Part shown: positions 34,575 through 42,670 of the stretch, piece by piece
How positions within the stretch are numbered: position 1 is the first letter of the stretch
Layout of the letters: every line of letters starts with the position of its first letter
DNA from: Nocardioides nematodiphilus
GTDB lineage: Bacteria > Actinomycetota > Actinomycetes > Propionibacteriales > Nocardioidaceae
Direction: 5' to 3'
Length of the DNA: 64,000 nt
Assembly: GCF_020216525.1 (NCBI RefSeq)
Contig: NZ_JAIWOY010000011.1
Span: 1-64,000 of the forward strand
The notes under the pieces: generated by a model
Seen by the model: only the letters and a program-made list of their open reading frames with translations
Databases searched by the model: none
What the model was told of the DNA's origin: nothing
Translations under genes and position numbers: made by a program

Positions 34575-35789
34575 ATGCATCGGATCATGGAGGCCGTCAG
34601 CGGGCTTCGTGCTGCGGTCACGAGCGCTGCCGATGCCAACCCGGTGTTCCTGTCCACCGCGGACAAGCGGGCCGCGATCCTGGAGCTGGTGCGAGTGAAG
34701 AGCCAGGTCGCCGAGCTCTTGCTGCGGATCGAGGCCGCCGCCTCTGATGTGGCTGACGAGGAGTGCGCCCGTGACGTGGGGGCGATGCTGGTCGCGTCCG
34801 GCGCGTACGACCCGGTCCATGCCCGCCGCGAGTATCGGCTGTCCCGGGCGCTGGAGCGCTGGGAGGTCGTCCGCGCCGGTCTCGCGGCTGGCGCCTTCAC
34901 TGAGGAGCATGCTGAGGTCATCGTCCGTGCCCTGGACGAGCTGCCCGAGGAAGCTACCGGCGAGGACGTGGTGCTCGCCGAGAAGCAGCTGTGTGAGTGG
35001 GCCGAGACGTTCACCCCCTCCCAGCTGCGCCGCCTCGGCCGCACGATCCTCGCCGTCATCGACCCCGAGGCCGGTGAGGCCGCCGAGGCCCGCGCGCTCC
35101 TACGCCTGGAGCAGGACGCCGCGGACCGCGCCCGTCTCTCGATCCGACAGATGGGCGACGGCACCACCCGGATCCAGGCCCTGGTCCCAGACGCGATCGG
35201 CGTGCGGCTCAAGACCCTGCTGGAGTCCTTCACCCAGCCCCGGGTCGCCGCCCTCAACGCCGAAGGGCTGCGGGTCCGCAACGACAAGCTGATGGCCGAG
35301 GCCCTCGGCGCGATGCTGGAGCGGATCGACCCCACGACGCTTCCCAAGCACGGTGGGGTCACCACCAGCGTGGTGGTCACCATCGGCCTGGAGCAGCTGC
35401 GACGCGAGGTCGGGGTGGCCGAGCTGGTCGGCACCGACACCCTGCTGTCGGCCACCGAGACGCGCCGGATCGCGTGCGAGGCCGGGATCATCCCGATGGT
35501 CCTGGGCGGCGACGGCAGGGTTCTGGACCTGGGTCGCACGCAGCGGCTGTTCAGCCCGTCGCAGCGCAAGGCGATGTGGGTGCGAGACAAGACCTGCCGC
35601 GCCGAGGGCTGCACGGTGCCGGCGGCCTGGTGCGACGCCCACCACCTCACGCCGTGGAGCCGAGGCGGGATGACCGACATCAAGGACGGCCTCCTCTACT
35701 GCGGTTTCCACCACCAGCGCGCCCACGACCCCAGATACGCACAGAGCAGGCTGCCCACCGGGGACTACCGATTCCACCTGCGGCGGTGA
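34575..35789 (+). CDS. DUF222/HNH protein (13E12 family)
   Basis: A 404-residue protein. Residues about 10-290 are DUF222, helical and charged, with the usual L-S-R-A-L and E-H-A-E-V-I-V-R-A-L words. The C-terminal HNH domain has paired zinc cysteines (T-C-R-A-E-G-C and L-L-Y-C-G-F-H-H) and C-D-A-H-H-L-T-P-W. The middle residue, normally Asn in T-D-L-D-N, is replaced (T-D-I-K-D-G), so nuclease activity may be altered. These genes occur as multicopy mobile-like elements in actinobacterial genomes. ATG 34575 is chosen; it converges with the SNF2 gene four bases away. Confidence 0.85.
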   Translation: MHRIMEAVSGLRAAVTSAADANPVFLSTADKRAAILELVRVKSQVAELLLRIEAAASDVADEECARDVGAMLVASGAYDPVHARREYRLSRALERWEVVRAGLAAGAFTEEHAEVIVRALDELPEEATGEDVVLAEKQLCEWAETFTPSQLRRLGRTILAVIDPEAGEAAEARALLRLEQDAADRARLSIRQMGDGTTRIQALVPDAIGVRLKTLLESFTQPRVAALNAEGLRVRNDKLMAEALGAMLERIDPTTLPKHGGVTTSVVVTIGLEQLRREVGVAELVGTDTLLSATETRRIACEAGIIPMVLGGDGRVLDLGRTQRLFSPSQRKAMWVRDKTCRAEGCTVPAAWCDAHHLTPWSRGGMTDIKDGLLYCGFHHQRAHDPRYAQSRLPTGDYRFHLRR

Positions 35790-35793
35790 GCCA

Positions 35794-38772
35794 TCAGTCG
35801 AAGAGGGCGCGCACGTCCTCGGCGCCGATGGCCGTGGCCATCGCGCCGTCGCCATCGAGGACCTGCGCAAAGAGCTCGGCCTTCGACTCCTTGAGCGCCA
35901 TCACCTTCTCCTCGATGGTGCCGGCCGAGACGAGCCGGTACGCCATCACGTGGCGCTGCTGGCCGATGCGGTGGGCGCGGTCGATGGCCTGGGCCTCGGC
36001 GGCCGGGTTCCACCACGGGTCGAGGACGAAGACGTAGTCGGCCTCGGTGAGCGTCAGGCCGGAGCCGCCGGCCTTGAGGCTGATCAGGAACGCCGGCTGG
36101 TCACCGTTCTTGAACGAGTCGATCACCGCGGGCCGGTTGCGGGTACGGCCGTCGAGGTAGACCGTCTCGATGCCCTCCTCGTCGAGGCGGGCCTGGACAC
36201 GCTTGAGGTAGGTGGTGAACGTCGAGAAGACCAGCGCCCGGTGACCCTCGGCGGCGAGCTCGTGGAGGTGCTCGACGAGCACGTCGAGCTTGGCCGAGCC
36301 GACGCCCTCGTGCGCCTTGTCGACCAGCGCCGGGTCGAGGCTGAGCTGGCGCAGCCGGGTGAGCGCTCCGAAGATCGCGATCCGGTTGCGCTGGAAGTCG
36401 TCGACCAGGCCGAGGACGGTCTGCCGCTCGCGCTGCAGCTGGGTGTCGTAGATCCGGCGGTGCTTCGGCTCGAGGGCGATCTCGAGGATCTGCTCCTGCT
36501 TCGGCGGCAGGTCCGCGGCGACGAGCTCCTTGGTGCGGCGCAGCAGGAAGGGCCGGATCCGGCGGCGGAAGCGGGCCAGTGACTTCTCGTCGCCCTGCTG
36601 CTCGACCGGGCGCACCACCTGCTGGGTGAACCGCTTCGGGGAGGCGTAGAGCCCTGGCGCGACGATGGAGAGCAGGCTCCACAGCTCCATCAGCCGGTTC
36701 TCGAACGGCGTGCCGGTCAGCGCCAGGCGGAACGGCACGTCGAGGCGGCGTACCTCCTGATAGGTCTTGCCCTGGTGGTTCTTCACCGTGTGCGCCTCGT
36801 CGAGCACCAGCCCGCCCCACGACAGCTCGCGGTAGGCGTCGGCCTCGAGCCGGAAGAGCGTGTACGAGGTGACCACGATGTCGGCGCCGTCGTAGATGTC
36901 GGCCAGGCTCTCCTCGCGACGCGCGGCGGAGGCCAGCACGGCGCGGGCGGTCAGGCCGGGGGTGTGCCGGGCGGCCTCGCTGACCCACGTGCTGAGCACG
37001 CTGGTCGGAGCGACCACCAGGAACGGACCGGCGCCCTCGGAGCGCGCGTGCGCGATCAGGGCCAGCGTCTGGAGCGTCTTGCCCAGACCCATGTCGTCGG
37101 CCAGGATCCCGCCCAGCCCGTTCTCCCACAGATAGGAGAGCCAGCGGATGCCGTCGGCCTGGTAGGGCCGCGGGGTGGAGACGAGGCCGTCGAGCTGCGC
37201 GTCGGGCAGGCCCTCGAAGTCGCGCAGCGCGCGGGCCGTACGGGCCCAGGCGGCGACCTGGTTGTCGACGACGCCGAGCTCCTCGAGCTCGGCCCACAGC
37301 GCCAGGTCGTAGCGGCCGACCCGCAGTCCGTCGACGGGCTGGTCGACCAGCTGGCCGGCGTCGGCGACCAGCTCGGCGAGCTGGGCCAGACCCGGGTGGT
37401 CGGAGGGCAGGTGGCGCCCCGAGGCGGTGAAGACGACGGCCGCGCCGGTGGTGAGCGCGGTCAGGACGTCCTTCAGCGCGAGCGGCTCGCCGTCGACGGT
37501 GATCGTGATCCTGAGATCGAGCCAGTCGCGGTCGCTCGCCAGGTCGCCACCGTCGCCGTCGGCCTGCTCGAAGCTCACCTCCGGCGCGCTCAGCGCGGCG
37601 CGGAAGTCGAGCCGCTCCCCGCTCTCGTCGAGCTCGAACTCGCCGAGGTCGGCCGCGTGCTGGAGGGACGGGAGGAGCTGGTCGACGAAGCGGACCAGGT
37701 CGCCGTCGGTCCAGGAGCGGGCCGGCAGCAGCGCGCCGTGCTCGTCGCGCAGTGCCGCGTCGGCGCTCGGCGGGAGGGTGAGCGCGGCGAGGAGCTCGGT
37801 CTCGGCCTCGGGCTCGCGGACCGACCCGATGCCGTCGCGGGAGTCGATGCCGAAGGCGGTCGCGCCGCTCCCGGTGCCGTAGGCCCACGCCCAGGAGGTG
37901 TCGGCGCGGGTGCCGGTCCAGGCGACCGTCAGTCGCAGGCGCGGCGGGGTGATCTCGGGCAGCTCGAAGGACTTGTCGCTGGAGGCGGTGGGCAGCTGGC
38001 GGCGCAGGCGGGGGAGGTACTCGGTCTCGAACTCGGCGCGCTCGGCGGCAGGGATGACGACCGGCGCGGCGTTGAGCCGACGCTGCATCGACAGCGGAAG
38101 CGCGTCGCTCAGCGGCGCCAGCACCAGGGTGCGGCCGGTCGTCAGGCCGTGGTCGCCGTCGGGTCGGTGCAGCAGCGCGACCCCGTGGGCCGGCTCGCCG
38201 ATCGCGGTGATCTCGCGGCCGACGCCGGGCCAGCGCAGACCCTCGTACGTGAGGCCGAGGCGTACGGACAGGTCGCCCTCGCCGGCGGGGGCGTCGGGGT
38301 CCGCGATCAGGTCGGCCTCGATCGCGAGCGGCTCCTCGATGACGACGATCGCGCCGATGCCGGGGCCGGGGACCAGCTCGATGCCGGCCTCGCGCATCCG
38401 GCGCAGCAGCGACCACAGCGACGGGCCGAGGCTGAGCAGGTTGGGGTTCTGCTGGCCGTACCCGCGCACGAACGAGGAGGCGAGATCGGCGAGCACCGCG
38501 ACCTGGGCGGAGTCGAGCTCGGCGGCGTGGCGCATCGAGCTCTGCATGTCGTTCCAGCCGACACCGGAGGAGATCCAGCCCTTGCCGCCCCACTGCAGCG
38601 GGCGGATCGGCAGGATCCCGGACGCGGTCGACCAGCGGCTCTCGACGGCCTTGTACTCGATCTGCAGCGCCAGCGGCACGGCCGCGGCGCCCGTACGCGA
38701 GGAGCGCTCCTCGAGATCACCGAGCATCCCGCCCAGGTCTCGCGCCCACGAACGCTCCGGCTGCTGATCCAT
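35794..38772 (-). CDS. SNF2-family DEAD/DEAH ATPase, second copy
   Basis: A 992-residue Swi2/Snf2 ATPase, distant from the one at 9298-12009. The core lies in about residues 545-980: D-D-M-G-L-G-K-T-L-Q, L-D-E-A-H-T-V-K-N, T-G-T-P-F-E-N-R, and D-R-A-H-R-I-G-Q-Q. The long N-terminal half is the bacterial SNF2-associated domain. No SWIM gene adjoins it. It probably translocates on DNA; its proximity to the Abi_2/HNH island could be chance, since both its strand and its G+C match core genes. A TAGGCT box nine bases before the ATG lies in the 24-base block duplicated from the serS promoter. Confidence 0.92.
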   Translation of the reverse strand: MDQQPERSWARDLGGMLGDLEERSSRTGAAAVPLALQIEYKAVESRWSTASGILPIRPLQWGGKGWISSGVGWNDMQSSMRHAAELDSAQVAVLADLASSFVRGYGQQNPNLLSLGPSLWSLLRRMREAGIELVPGPGIGAIVVIEEPLAIEADLIADPDAPAGEGDLSVRLGLTYEGLRWPGVGREITAIGEPAHGVALLHRPDGDHGLTTGRTLVLAPLSDALPLSMQRRLNAAPVVIPAAERAEFETEYLPRLRRQLPTASSDKSFELPEITPPRLRLTVAWTGTRADTSWAWAYGTGSGATAFGIDSRDGIGSVREPEAETELLAALTLPPSADAALRDEHGALLPARSWTDGDLVRFVDQLLPSLQHAADLGEFELDESGERLDFRAALSAPEVSFEQADGDGGDLASDRDWLDLRITITVDGEPLALKDVLTALTTGAAVVFTASGRHLPSDHPGLAQLAELVADAGQLVDQPVDGLRVGRYDLALWAELEELGVVDNQVAAWARTARALRDFEGLPDAQLDGLVSTPRPYQADGIRWLSYLWENGLGGILADDMGLGKTLQTLALIAHARSEGAGPFLVVAPTSVLSTWVSEAARHTPGLTARAVLASAARREESLADIYDGADIVVTSYTLFRLEADAYRELSWGGLVLDEAHTVKNHQGKTYQEVRRLDVPFRLALTGTPFENRLMELWSLLSIVAPGLYASPKRFTQQVVRPVEQQGDEKSLARFRRRIRPFLLRRTKELVAADLPPKQEQILEIALEPKHRRIYDTQLQRERQTVLGLVDDFQRNRIAIFGALTRLRQLSLDPALVDKAHEGVGSAKLDVLVEHLHELAAEGHRALVFSTFTTYLKRVQARLDEEGIETVYLDGRTRNRPAVIDSFKNGDQPAFLISLKAGGSGLTLTEADYVFVLDPWWNPAAEAQAIDRAHRIGQQRHVMAYRLVSAGTIEEKVMALKESKAELFAQVLDGDGAMATAIGAEDVRALFD

Positions 38773-38781
38773 AACCCGCCA

Positions 38782-38805
38782 AGCCTAGGCGACCGAGCGA
38801 GCGCG
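38782..38805 (-). repeat. Duplicated promoter block, copy 2 (SNF2)
   Basis: Identical over 24 bases to 4988-5011. It ends in TAGGCT (38787-38782 on the minus strand), nine bases before the SNF2 ATG. Confidence 0.7.
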
Positions 38806-38892
38806 ACGCGAAGCGTCGAGGCGACGGGTGGTCCGAAGGGGGTGCCGAGGCTCGACCGCCGCACGATCAGGGTGCGTTGCGCTCGCGGAGAC

Positions 38893-38898
38893 TACGAT
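38893..38898 (+). promoter_or_regulatory. -10 box TACGAT of the LysX-like gene
   Basis: TACGAT lies six bases before the GTG at 38905, fixing that start. Confidence 0.5.
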
Positions 38899-38904
38899 CC
38901 ACAC

Positions 38905-40659
38905 GTGACGACCTGGGTACGACGCGTTCTGGCCGCCTTGCACACCCCACGGTGGATCAGCCGGCTCGTGCTGACCGTCGGGGCGGTGTCGGTCGCGTCC
39001 GCGCTGCTCCCCGCGTTCCACGGCCGCCTGCACCTGGTGCAGGAGATGATCCCCGACATCTTCCCGGCGGCGGCGACCACCGGCGCGGCCGCGATCGGCA
39101 CGATCCTGATCGTGCTCAGCGGCGGGCTGCGCCGCGGCAAGTTCCGCGCCTGGCTGCTCGCCACCATCCTGGCCGCGATCGCCTCCGTGCTGCACCTGGT
39201 CAAGGGCCTCGACGTCGAGGAGGCGCTGATGTGCGTCGGCCTCACCGCGCTGCTGCTGCGCTCACGCCGGGAGTTCTCCGCCCGGCCCGACCCCCGCTCC
39301 CTCGCCCGGGTCGTCACCGTCCTCACCCTGGGCCCGCTGATCGCCGGTGCGCTCGGCTTCCTCTGGCTGGTCCTCGACGACGCCGGCGAGGCCGCCGGCA
39401 CAGGCACCCTCGCCCGGCTCGCCCAGGCGTACCTCGGGCTCATCGGCGTCCCCGGCCCGGTCGCCTTCGTCAGCACCGGCGAGTACGAGCAGTCCGCGAT
39501 CGCGCTGCTGGTGCTCGGCGCGGCCGTCCTCCTCGTCGCCACCCTGGCCGCGCTGCGACCCGCCGGTGGCCCGCACCGGCTCGACGCCGACGAGCAGGGA
39601 CGGGTGCGCGCACTGCTGGCCCGGTGGGGCTGGCTCGACTCGCTCGGCTACTTCGCCCTGCGCGACGACCGCTCCGTCGTCTTCCCGTCCTGCGGGCGCG
39701 CGGCGATCAGCTACCGCGTCATCGGCGGCGTCAGCCTCGCCGGCGGCGACCCCATCGGCGACCCCACCGCGTGGGGGGAGGCGATCGAGGCCTGGCTCGA
39801 CGAGGCCAAGGCGTACGGCTGGACGCCCGCCGCCCTCGGCTCCAGCGAGCGCGGCGCGACCGCCTTCCACCGCGCCGGGCTGGAGTGCCTCGAGATCGGC
39901 GACGAGGCCATCATCCGCGCCGACGGGTTCACGCTCAGCGGCCGCTCGATGCGCGGCGTACGTCAGGCGGTGGCGCGGTGCGAGCGCGCCGGCGTCTCCA
40001 TCACGGTCGAGCGGATGCGCGACCTCGACGCCGGTCGCGTCGAGGAGCTGCGCGCGCTCGCCGACGCATGGCGTGACGGCGCCGTGGAGCGCGGCTTCTC
40101 GATGGCGCTGGGCCGCTTCGGCGATCCGACCGACGCCGACTCGGTGCTGGTCACCGCGTCCGGCCCTCAGGGGGTGATCGGGCTCCTGCACCTGGTCCCC
40201 TGGGGCCCCGACGGCCTCTCGCTGGATCTGATGCGCCGCAGCCGCGGCACCGAGAACGGCGTCGTCGAGACGATGGTCGCCGGGCTGATGGCCGCCGCCC
40301 CCGACCTCGGCGTCGACCGGGTCTCGCTCAACTTCGCGGTCTTCCGCTCCGTCTTCGCCCGCGGCGAGCGCCTCGGCGCCGGCCCGGTGCAGCGGCTGTG
40401 GCGCGGGGTCCTGCTCTGGGCGTCGCGGTTCTGGCAGATCGAGTCGCTCTACCGCGCCAACGCGAAGTACCAGCCCGAGTGGGTGCCGCGGTTCATCGTC
40501 TTCCGTACGCCCGCCGACCTGCCGCGGGTGACGACGGCGGCGCTGCGCGCCGAGGCGTTCCTCTGCATGCCGACGCTCGGCCGACGCAGCGCCGGGTCGT
40601 CACCCGCCGACGGTGATCAGGCGGACTCGGCCTCGGACTTGATCCGCGAGAGCGTCTGA
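38905..40659 (+). CDS. Phosphatidylglycerol lysyltransferase-like protein (MprF/LysX C-terminal type)
   Basis: A 584-residue membrane protein. The first ~220 residues hold about six hydrophobic helices. The rest is a cytosolic DUF2156/LPG-synthase double GNAT-like domain with F-A-L-R-D-D-R, G-G-V-S-L-A-G-G-D-P-I-G-D, G-S-S-E-R-G-A-T-A-F-H and L-N-F-A-V-F-R-S-V-F. Such enzymes move lysine (or another amino acid) from tRNA to phosphatidylglycerol, reducing negative surface charge and aiding resistance to cationic peptides. Unlike mycobacterial LysX it has no fused lysyl-tRNA synthetase. The last 43 bases overlap the convergent SRPBCC gene. Confidence 0.88.
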   Translation: MTTWVRRVLAALHTPRWISRLVLTVGAVSVASALLPAFHGRLHLVQEMIPDIFPAAATTGAAAIGTILIVLSGGLRRGKFRAWLLATILAAIASVLHLVKGLDVEEALMCVGLTALLLRSRREFSARPDPRSLARVVTVLTLGPLIAGALGFLWLVLDDAGEAAGTGTLARLAQAYLGLIGVPGPVAFVSTGEYEQSAIALLVLGAAVLLVATLAALRPAGGPHRLDADEQGRVRALLARWGWLDSLGYFALRDDRSVVFPSCGRAAISYRVIGGVSLAGGDPIGDPTAWGEAIEAWLDEAKAYGWTPAALGSSERGATAFHRAGLECLEIGDEAIIRADGFTLSGRSMRGVRQAVARCERAGVSITVERMRDLDAGRVEELRALADAWRDGAVERGFSMALGRFGDPTDADSVLVTASGPQGVIGLLHLVPWGPDGLSLDLMRRSRGTENGVVETMVAGLMAAAPDLGVDRVSLNFAVFRSVFARGERLGAGPVQRLWRGVLLWASRFWQIESLYRANAKYQPEWVPRFIVFRTPADLPRVTTAALRAEAFLCMPTLGRRSAGSSPADGDQADSASDLIRESV

Positions 40660-41081
40660 GACATGCCCTGCTCGAGGTCGGCGCGGAACGGCTCCTGACC
40701 ACCGAGCAGCGCGCCGACCAGGACGTTCGAGAGCGTCGAGATGCCCTCGGGGGCGCGGCGGCGGTGAGTGACCTTGGTGCCGCCGTCGGCGGTGGGCTCG
40801 AGCTCGAAGGACCAGATCGTGCGGTTCTCGGTGATCCGGAAGGCGATCTCGCGCTCGGCGTCGAAGCGCACGATCTTGCCGGTGGTCGGCCAGCGCTTGA
40901 GGCCCTTCTTGTTCAGGTTGATCATCCGGCTGCCCAGGCGGGCCGGCGCCGGCAGGACGACCGTGCGGACGACCTGCGGCGACCACTTCGGCATGCGGGT
41001 CGGGTCGCTGACCAGCGACCAGACCGTCGCCGGCGTGGCCGCGATGGTGGTCTCGGCGGTGAGATCGGGAGAGTCAGTCAT
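40617..41081 (-). CDS. SRPBCC (polyketide cyclase/START-like) family protein
   Basis: A 154-residue START-fold protein. It begins M-T-D-S-P-D-L-T-A-E-T-T-I-A-A-T-P-A-T-V-W-S-L-V-S-D-P, then M-P-K-W-S-P typical of the 'polyketide cyclase/dehydrase and lipid transport' group, and W-S-F-E-L in the middle. It should bind a hydrophobic ligand; no catalytic residues can be named. The ATG at 41081 is preferred to the TTG at 41090 because a TAGGTT box lies seven bases upstream of the ATG. Its 3' end overlaps the convergent LysX-like gene by 43 bases. Confidence 0.85.
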   Translation of the reverse strand: MTDSPDLTAETTIAATPATVWSLVSDPTRMPKWSPQVVRTVVLPAPARLGSRMINLNKKGLKRWPTTGKIVRFDAEREIAFRITENRTIWSFELEPTADGGTKVTHRRRAPEGISTLSNVLVGALLGGQEPFRADLEQGMSQTLSRIKSEAESA

Positions 41082-41088
41082 GCGGGCC

Positions 41089-41094
41089 AACCTA
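41089..41094 (-). promoter_or_regulatory. -10 box TAGGTT of the SRPBCC gene
   Basis: TAGGTT seven bases before the ATG at 41081 overrides the longer TTG-initiated frame. Confidence 0.45.
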
Positions 41095-41120
41095 CTGACG
41101 AGTAGCCTCGACGGCCAGCC

Positions 41121-42620
41121 TCAATCCCGTGCGCTCCACCACGTGCGCAGCCGCGCGGCCGCGTCGTCCTCCGACAGCACGCCCTCGTCCATCCGCAGCT
41201 CGAGCAGGAACTTGTACGCCTCGCCGACCTCGCGGCCCGGCTTGAGACCGAGCAGCGCCATGATCTGATCGCCGTTGAGAGCCGGACGCATGGCGCCGAG
41301 CTCCTCCTCCTCGGCCAGGCGGCCGATCCGCTCCTCGAGCGCGTCGTAGGTACGGGCGAGCCGCTCGGCCTTCTTGCGATTGCGGGTGGTGCAGTCGGCG
41401 CGGGTGAGGATGTGCAGCCGCTCGAGCTGGTCGCCCGCGTCGCGGACGTAACGGCGCACGGCGGAGTCGGTCCACTCGCCGGTGCCGTAGCCGTGGAAGC
41501 GCAGGTGCAGCTCGATCAGCTGGCAGACCGCGTCGATCTCGTCGTTGGAGAAGCGCAGCTCCTTCATCCGCTTGCGCGCGATCTTGGCGCCGACCACGTC
41601 GTGGTGGTGGAAGGTGACGACACCGCCCTCGACGAAGCGGCGGGTACGCGGCTTGCCGACGTCGTGCATCAGCGCCGCGAAGCGGCTGACGAAGTCGGGG
41701 CCCTCCGAGACGCCGGCGGCGGCCAGCCGCGGCTCGAGGTCGATCGCCTGCTCCAGCACGGTCAGGCTGTGCTCGAAGACGTCCTTGTGCCGGTGGTGCT
41801 CGTCGCTCTCCAGCTTCAGCGCCGGCAGCTCGGGCAGCACGATGGCGGCGATCCCGGTCTCGACGAGCAGCGTCAGGCCCAGGCGCGGCGACGGCGCGCA
41901 GATCAGCTTGACCAGCTCGTCGCGCACCCGCTCGGCGGAGATGATCCCGATGCGGCCGGCCATGTCGGTCATCGCGGACACCACCGCCGGGTCCACGGTG
42001 AAGCCGAGCTGCGCGGCGAAGCGCGCGGCACGCATCATCCGCAGCGGGTCGTCGGAGAAGGACATCTCCGGAGCGCCCGGCGTGCGGAGCACGCCGTGGG
42101 CCAGATCGATCACCCCGCCATACGGGTCCTCCACCTGCCGCGCCACCCCGCCGGGACCGGCCAGGCGTACGGCCATAGCGTTGACGGTGAAGTCGCGCCG
42201 CCCGAGGTCCCCGGCGAGGTTGTCGCCGTACTCCACGACCGGCTTGCGCGAGTCCGGGTCGTAGGCCTCGGAGCGGTACGTGGTGATCTCGACGTCGAGC
42301 TGGTCGCCGCCGCTCACCTTCATCGGGGCGCGGGCGCCGATGGTGCCGAAGTCGCGGCCCATGTCCCACGTCGCCTTGGACCAGGTCTTGAGCAGCCGCT
42401 CGGTCTCGTCCGGCAGCGCGGACGTGGTGAAGTCGAGGTCGTTGACCGCGCGCCCGAGCATCGCGTCTCGCACCGGGCCGCCGACCAGCGCCAGCTCGTG
42501 GCCGGCGTCCGCGAAGAGCGCGGCGAGCGGATCGAGCACGGGCGCGAGCCGGTCCAGCTCGGCGTCGACCCGGCGCTGCACCTCGACGATGGAGAGCGGG
42601 GCGAACGTGCTTGCGGACAT
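41121..42620 (-). CDS. CCA tRNA nucleotidyltransferase
   Basis: A 499-residue class II CCA-adding enzyme (also annotated pcnA in mycobacteria), which builds or repairs the 3'-CCA of all tRNAs. The nucleotidyltransferase head has L-V-G-G-P-V-R-D and D-L-D-F-T-T, followed by R-R-D-F-T-V-N-A-M-A and the R-M-M-R-A-A-R-F helix. A C-terminal HD phosphohydrolase-like domain follows, with L-M-H-D-V-G-K-P. Length and order are typical of actinobacterial enzymes. The ATG has a TAAACT box eight bases upstream. It diverges from the DUF6049-murJ operon, as in mycobacteria. Confidence 0.95.
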   Translation of the reverse strand: MSASTFAPLSIVEVQRRVDAELDRLAPVLDPLAALFADAGHELALVGGPVRDAMLGRAVNDLDFTTSALPDETERLLKTWSKATWDMGRDFGTIGARAPMKVSGGDQLDVEITTYRSEAYDPDSRKPVVEYGDNLAGDLGRRDFTVNAMAVRLAGPGGVARQVEDPYGGVIDLAHGVLRTPGAPEMSFSDDPLRMMRAARFAAQLGFTVDPAVVSAMTDMAGRIGIISAERVRDELVKLICAPSPRLGLTLLVETGIAAIVLPELPALKLESDEHHRHKDVFEHSLTVLEQAIDLEPRLAAAGVSEGPDFVSRFAALMHDVGKPRTRRFVEGGVVTFHHHDVVGAKIARKRMKELRFSNDEIDAVCQLIELHLRFHGYGTGEWTDSAVRRYVRDAGDQLERLHILTRADCTTRNRKKAERLARTYDALEERIGRLAEEEELGAMRPALNGDQIMALLGLKPGREVGEAYKFLLELRMDEGVLSEDDAAARLRTWWSARD

Positions 42621-42628
42621 GAGTCCAC

Positions 42629-42634
42629 AGTTTA
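42629..42634 (-). promoter_or_regulatory. -10 box TAAACT of the CCA enzyme gene
   Basis: TAAACT eight bases before the ATG at 42620. Confidence 0.4.
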
Positions 42635-42657
42635 TGAGGACCGCATGGTCAGCCCGA

Positions 42658-42663
42658 TATCGT
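42658..42663 (+). promoter_or_regulatory. -10 box TATCGT of the DUF6049-murJ operon
   Basis: TATCGT seven bases before the ATG at 42671. Confidence 0.5.
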
Positions 42664-42670
42664 CACACCC

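Noticed and set aside
35794..38772. DISARM-like defence system based on the SNF2 gene beside the Abi_2 island
   Set aside because: No methyltransferase, DUF1998 or phospholipase D partner is nearby, and base composition and promoter match core genes.
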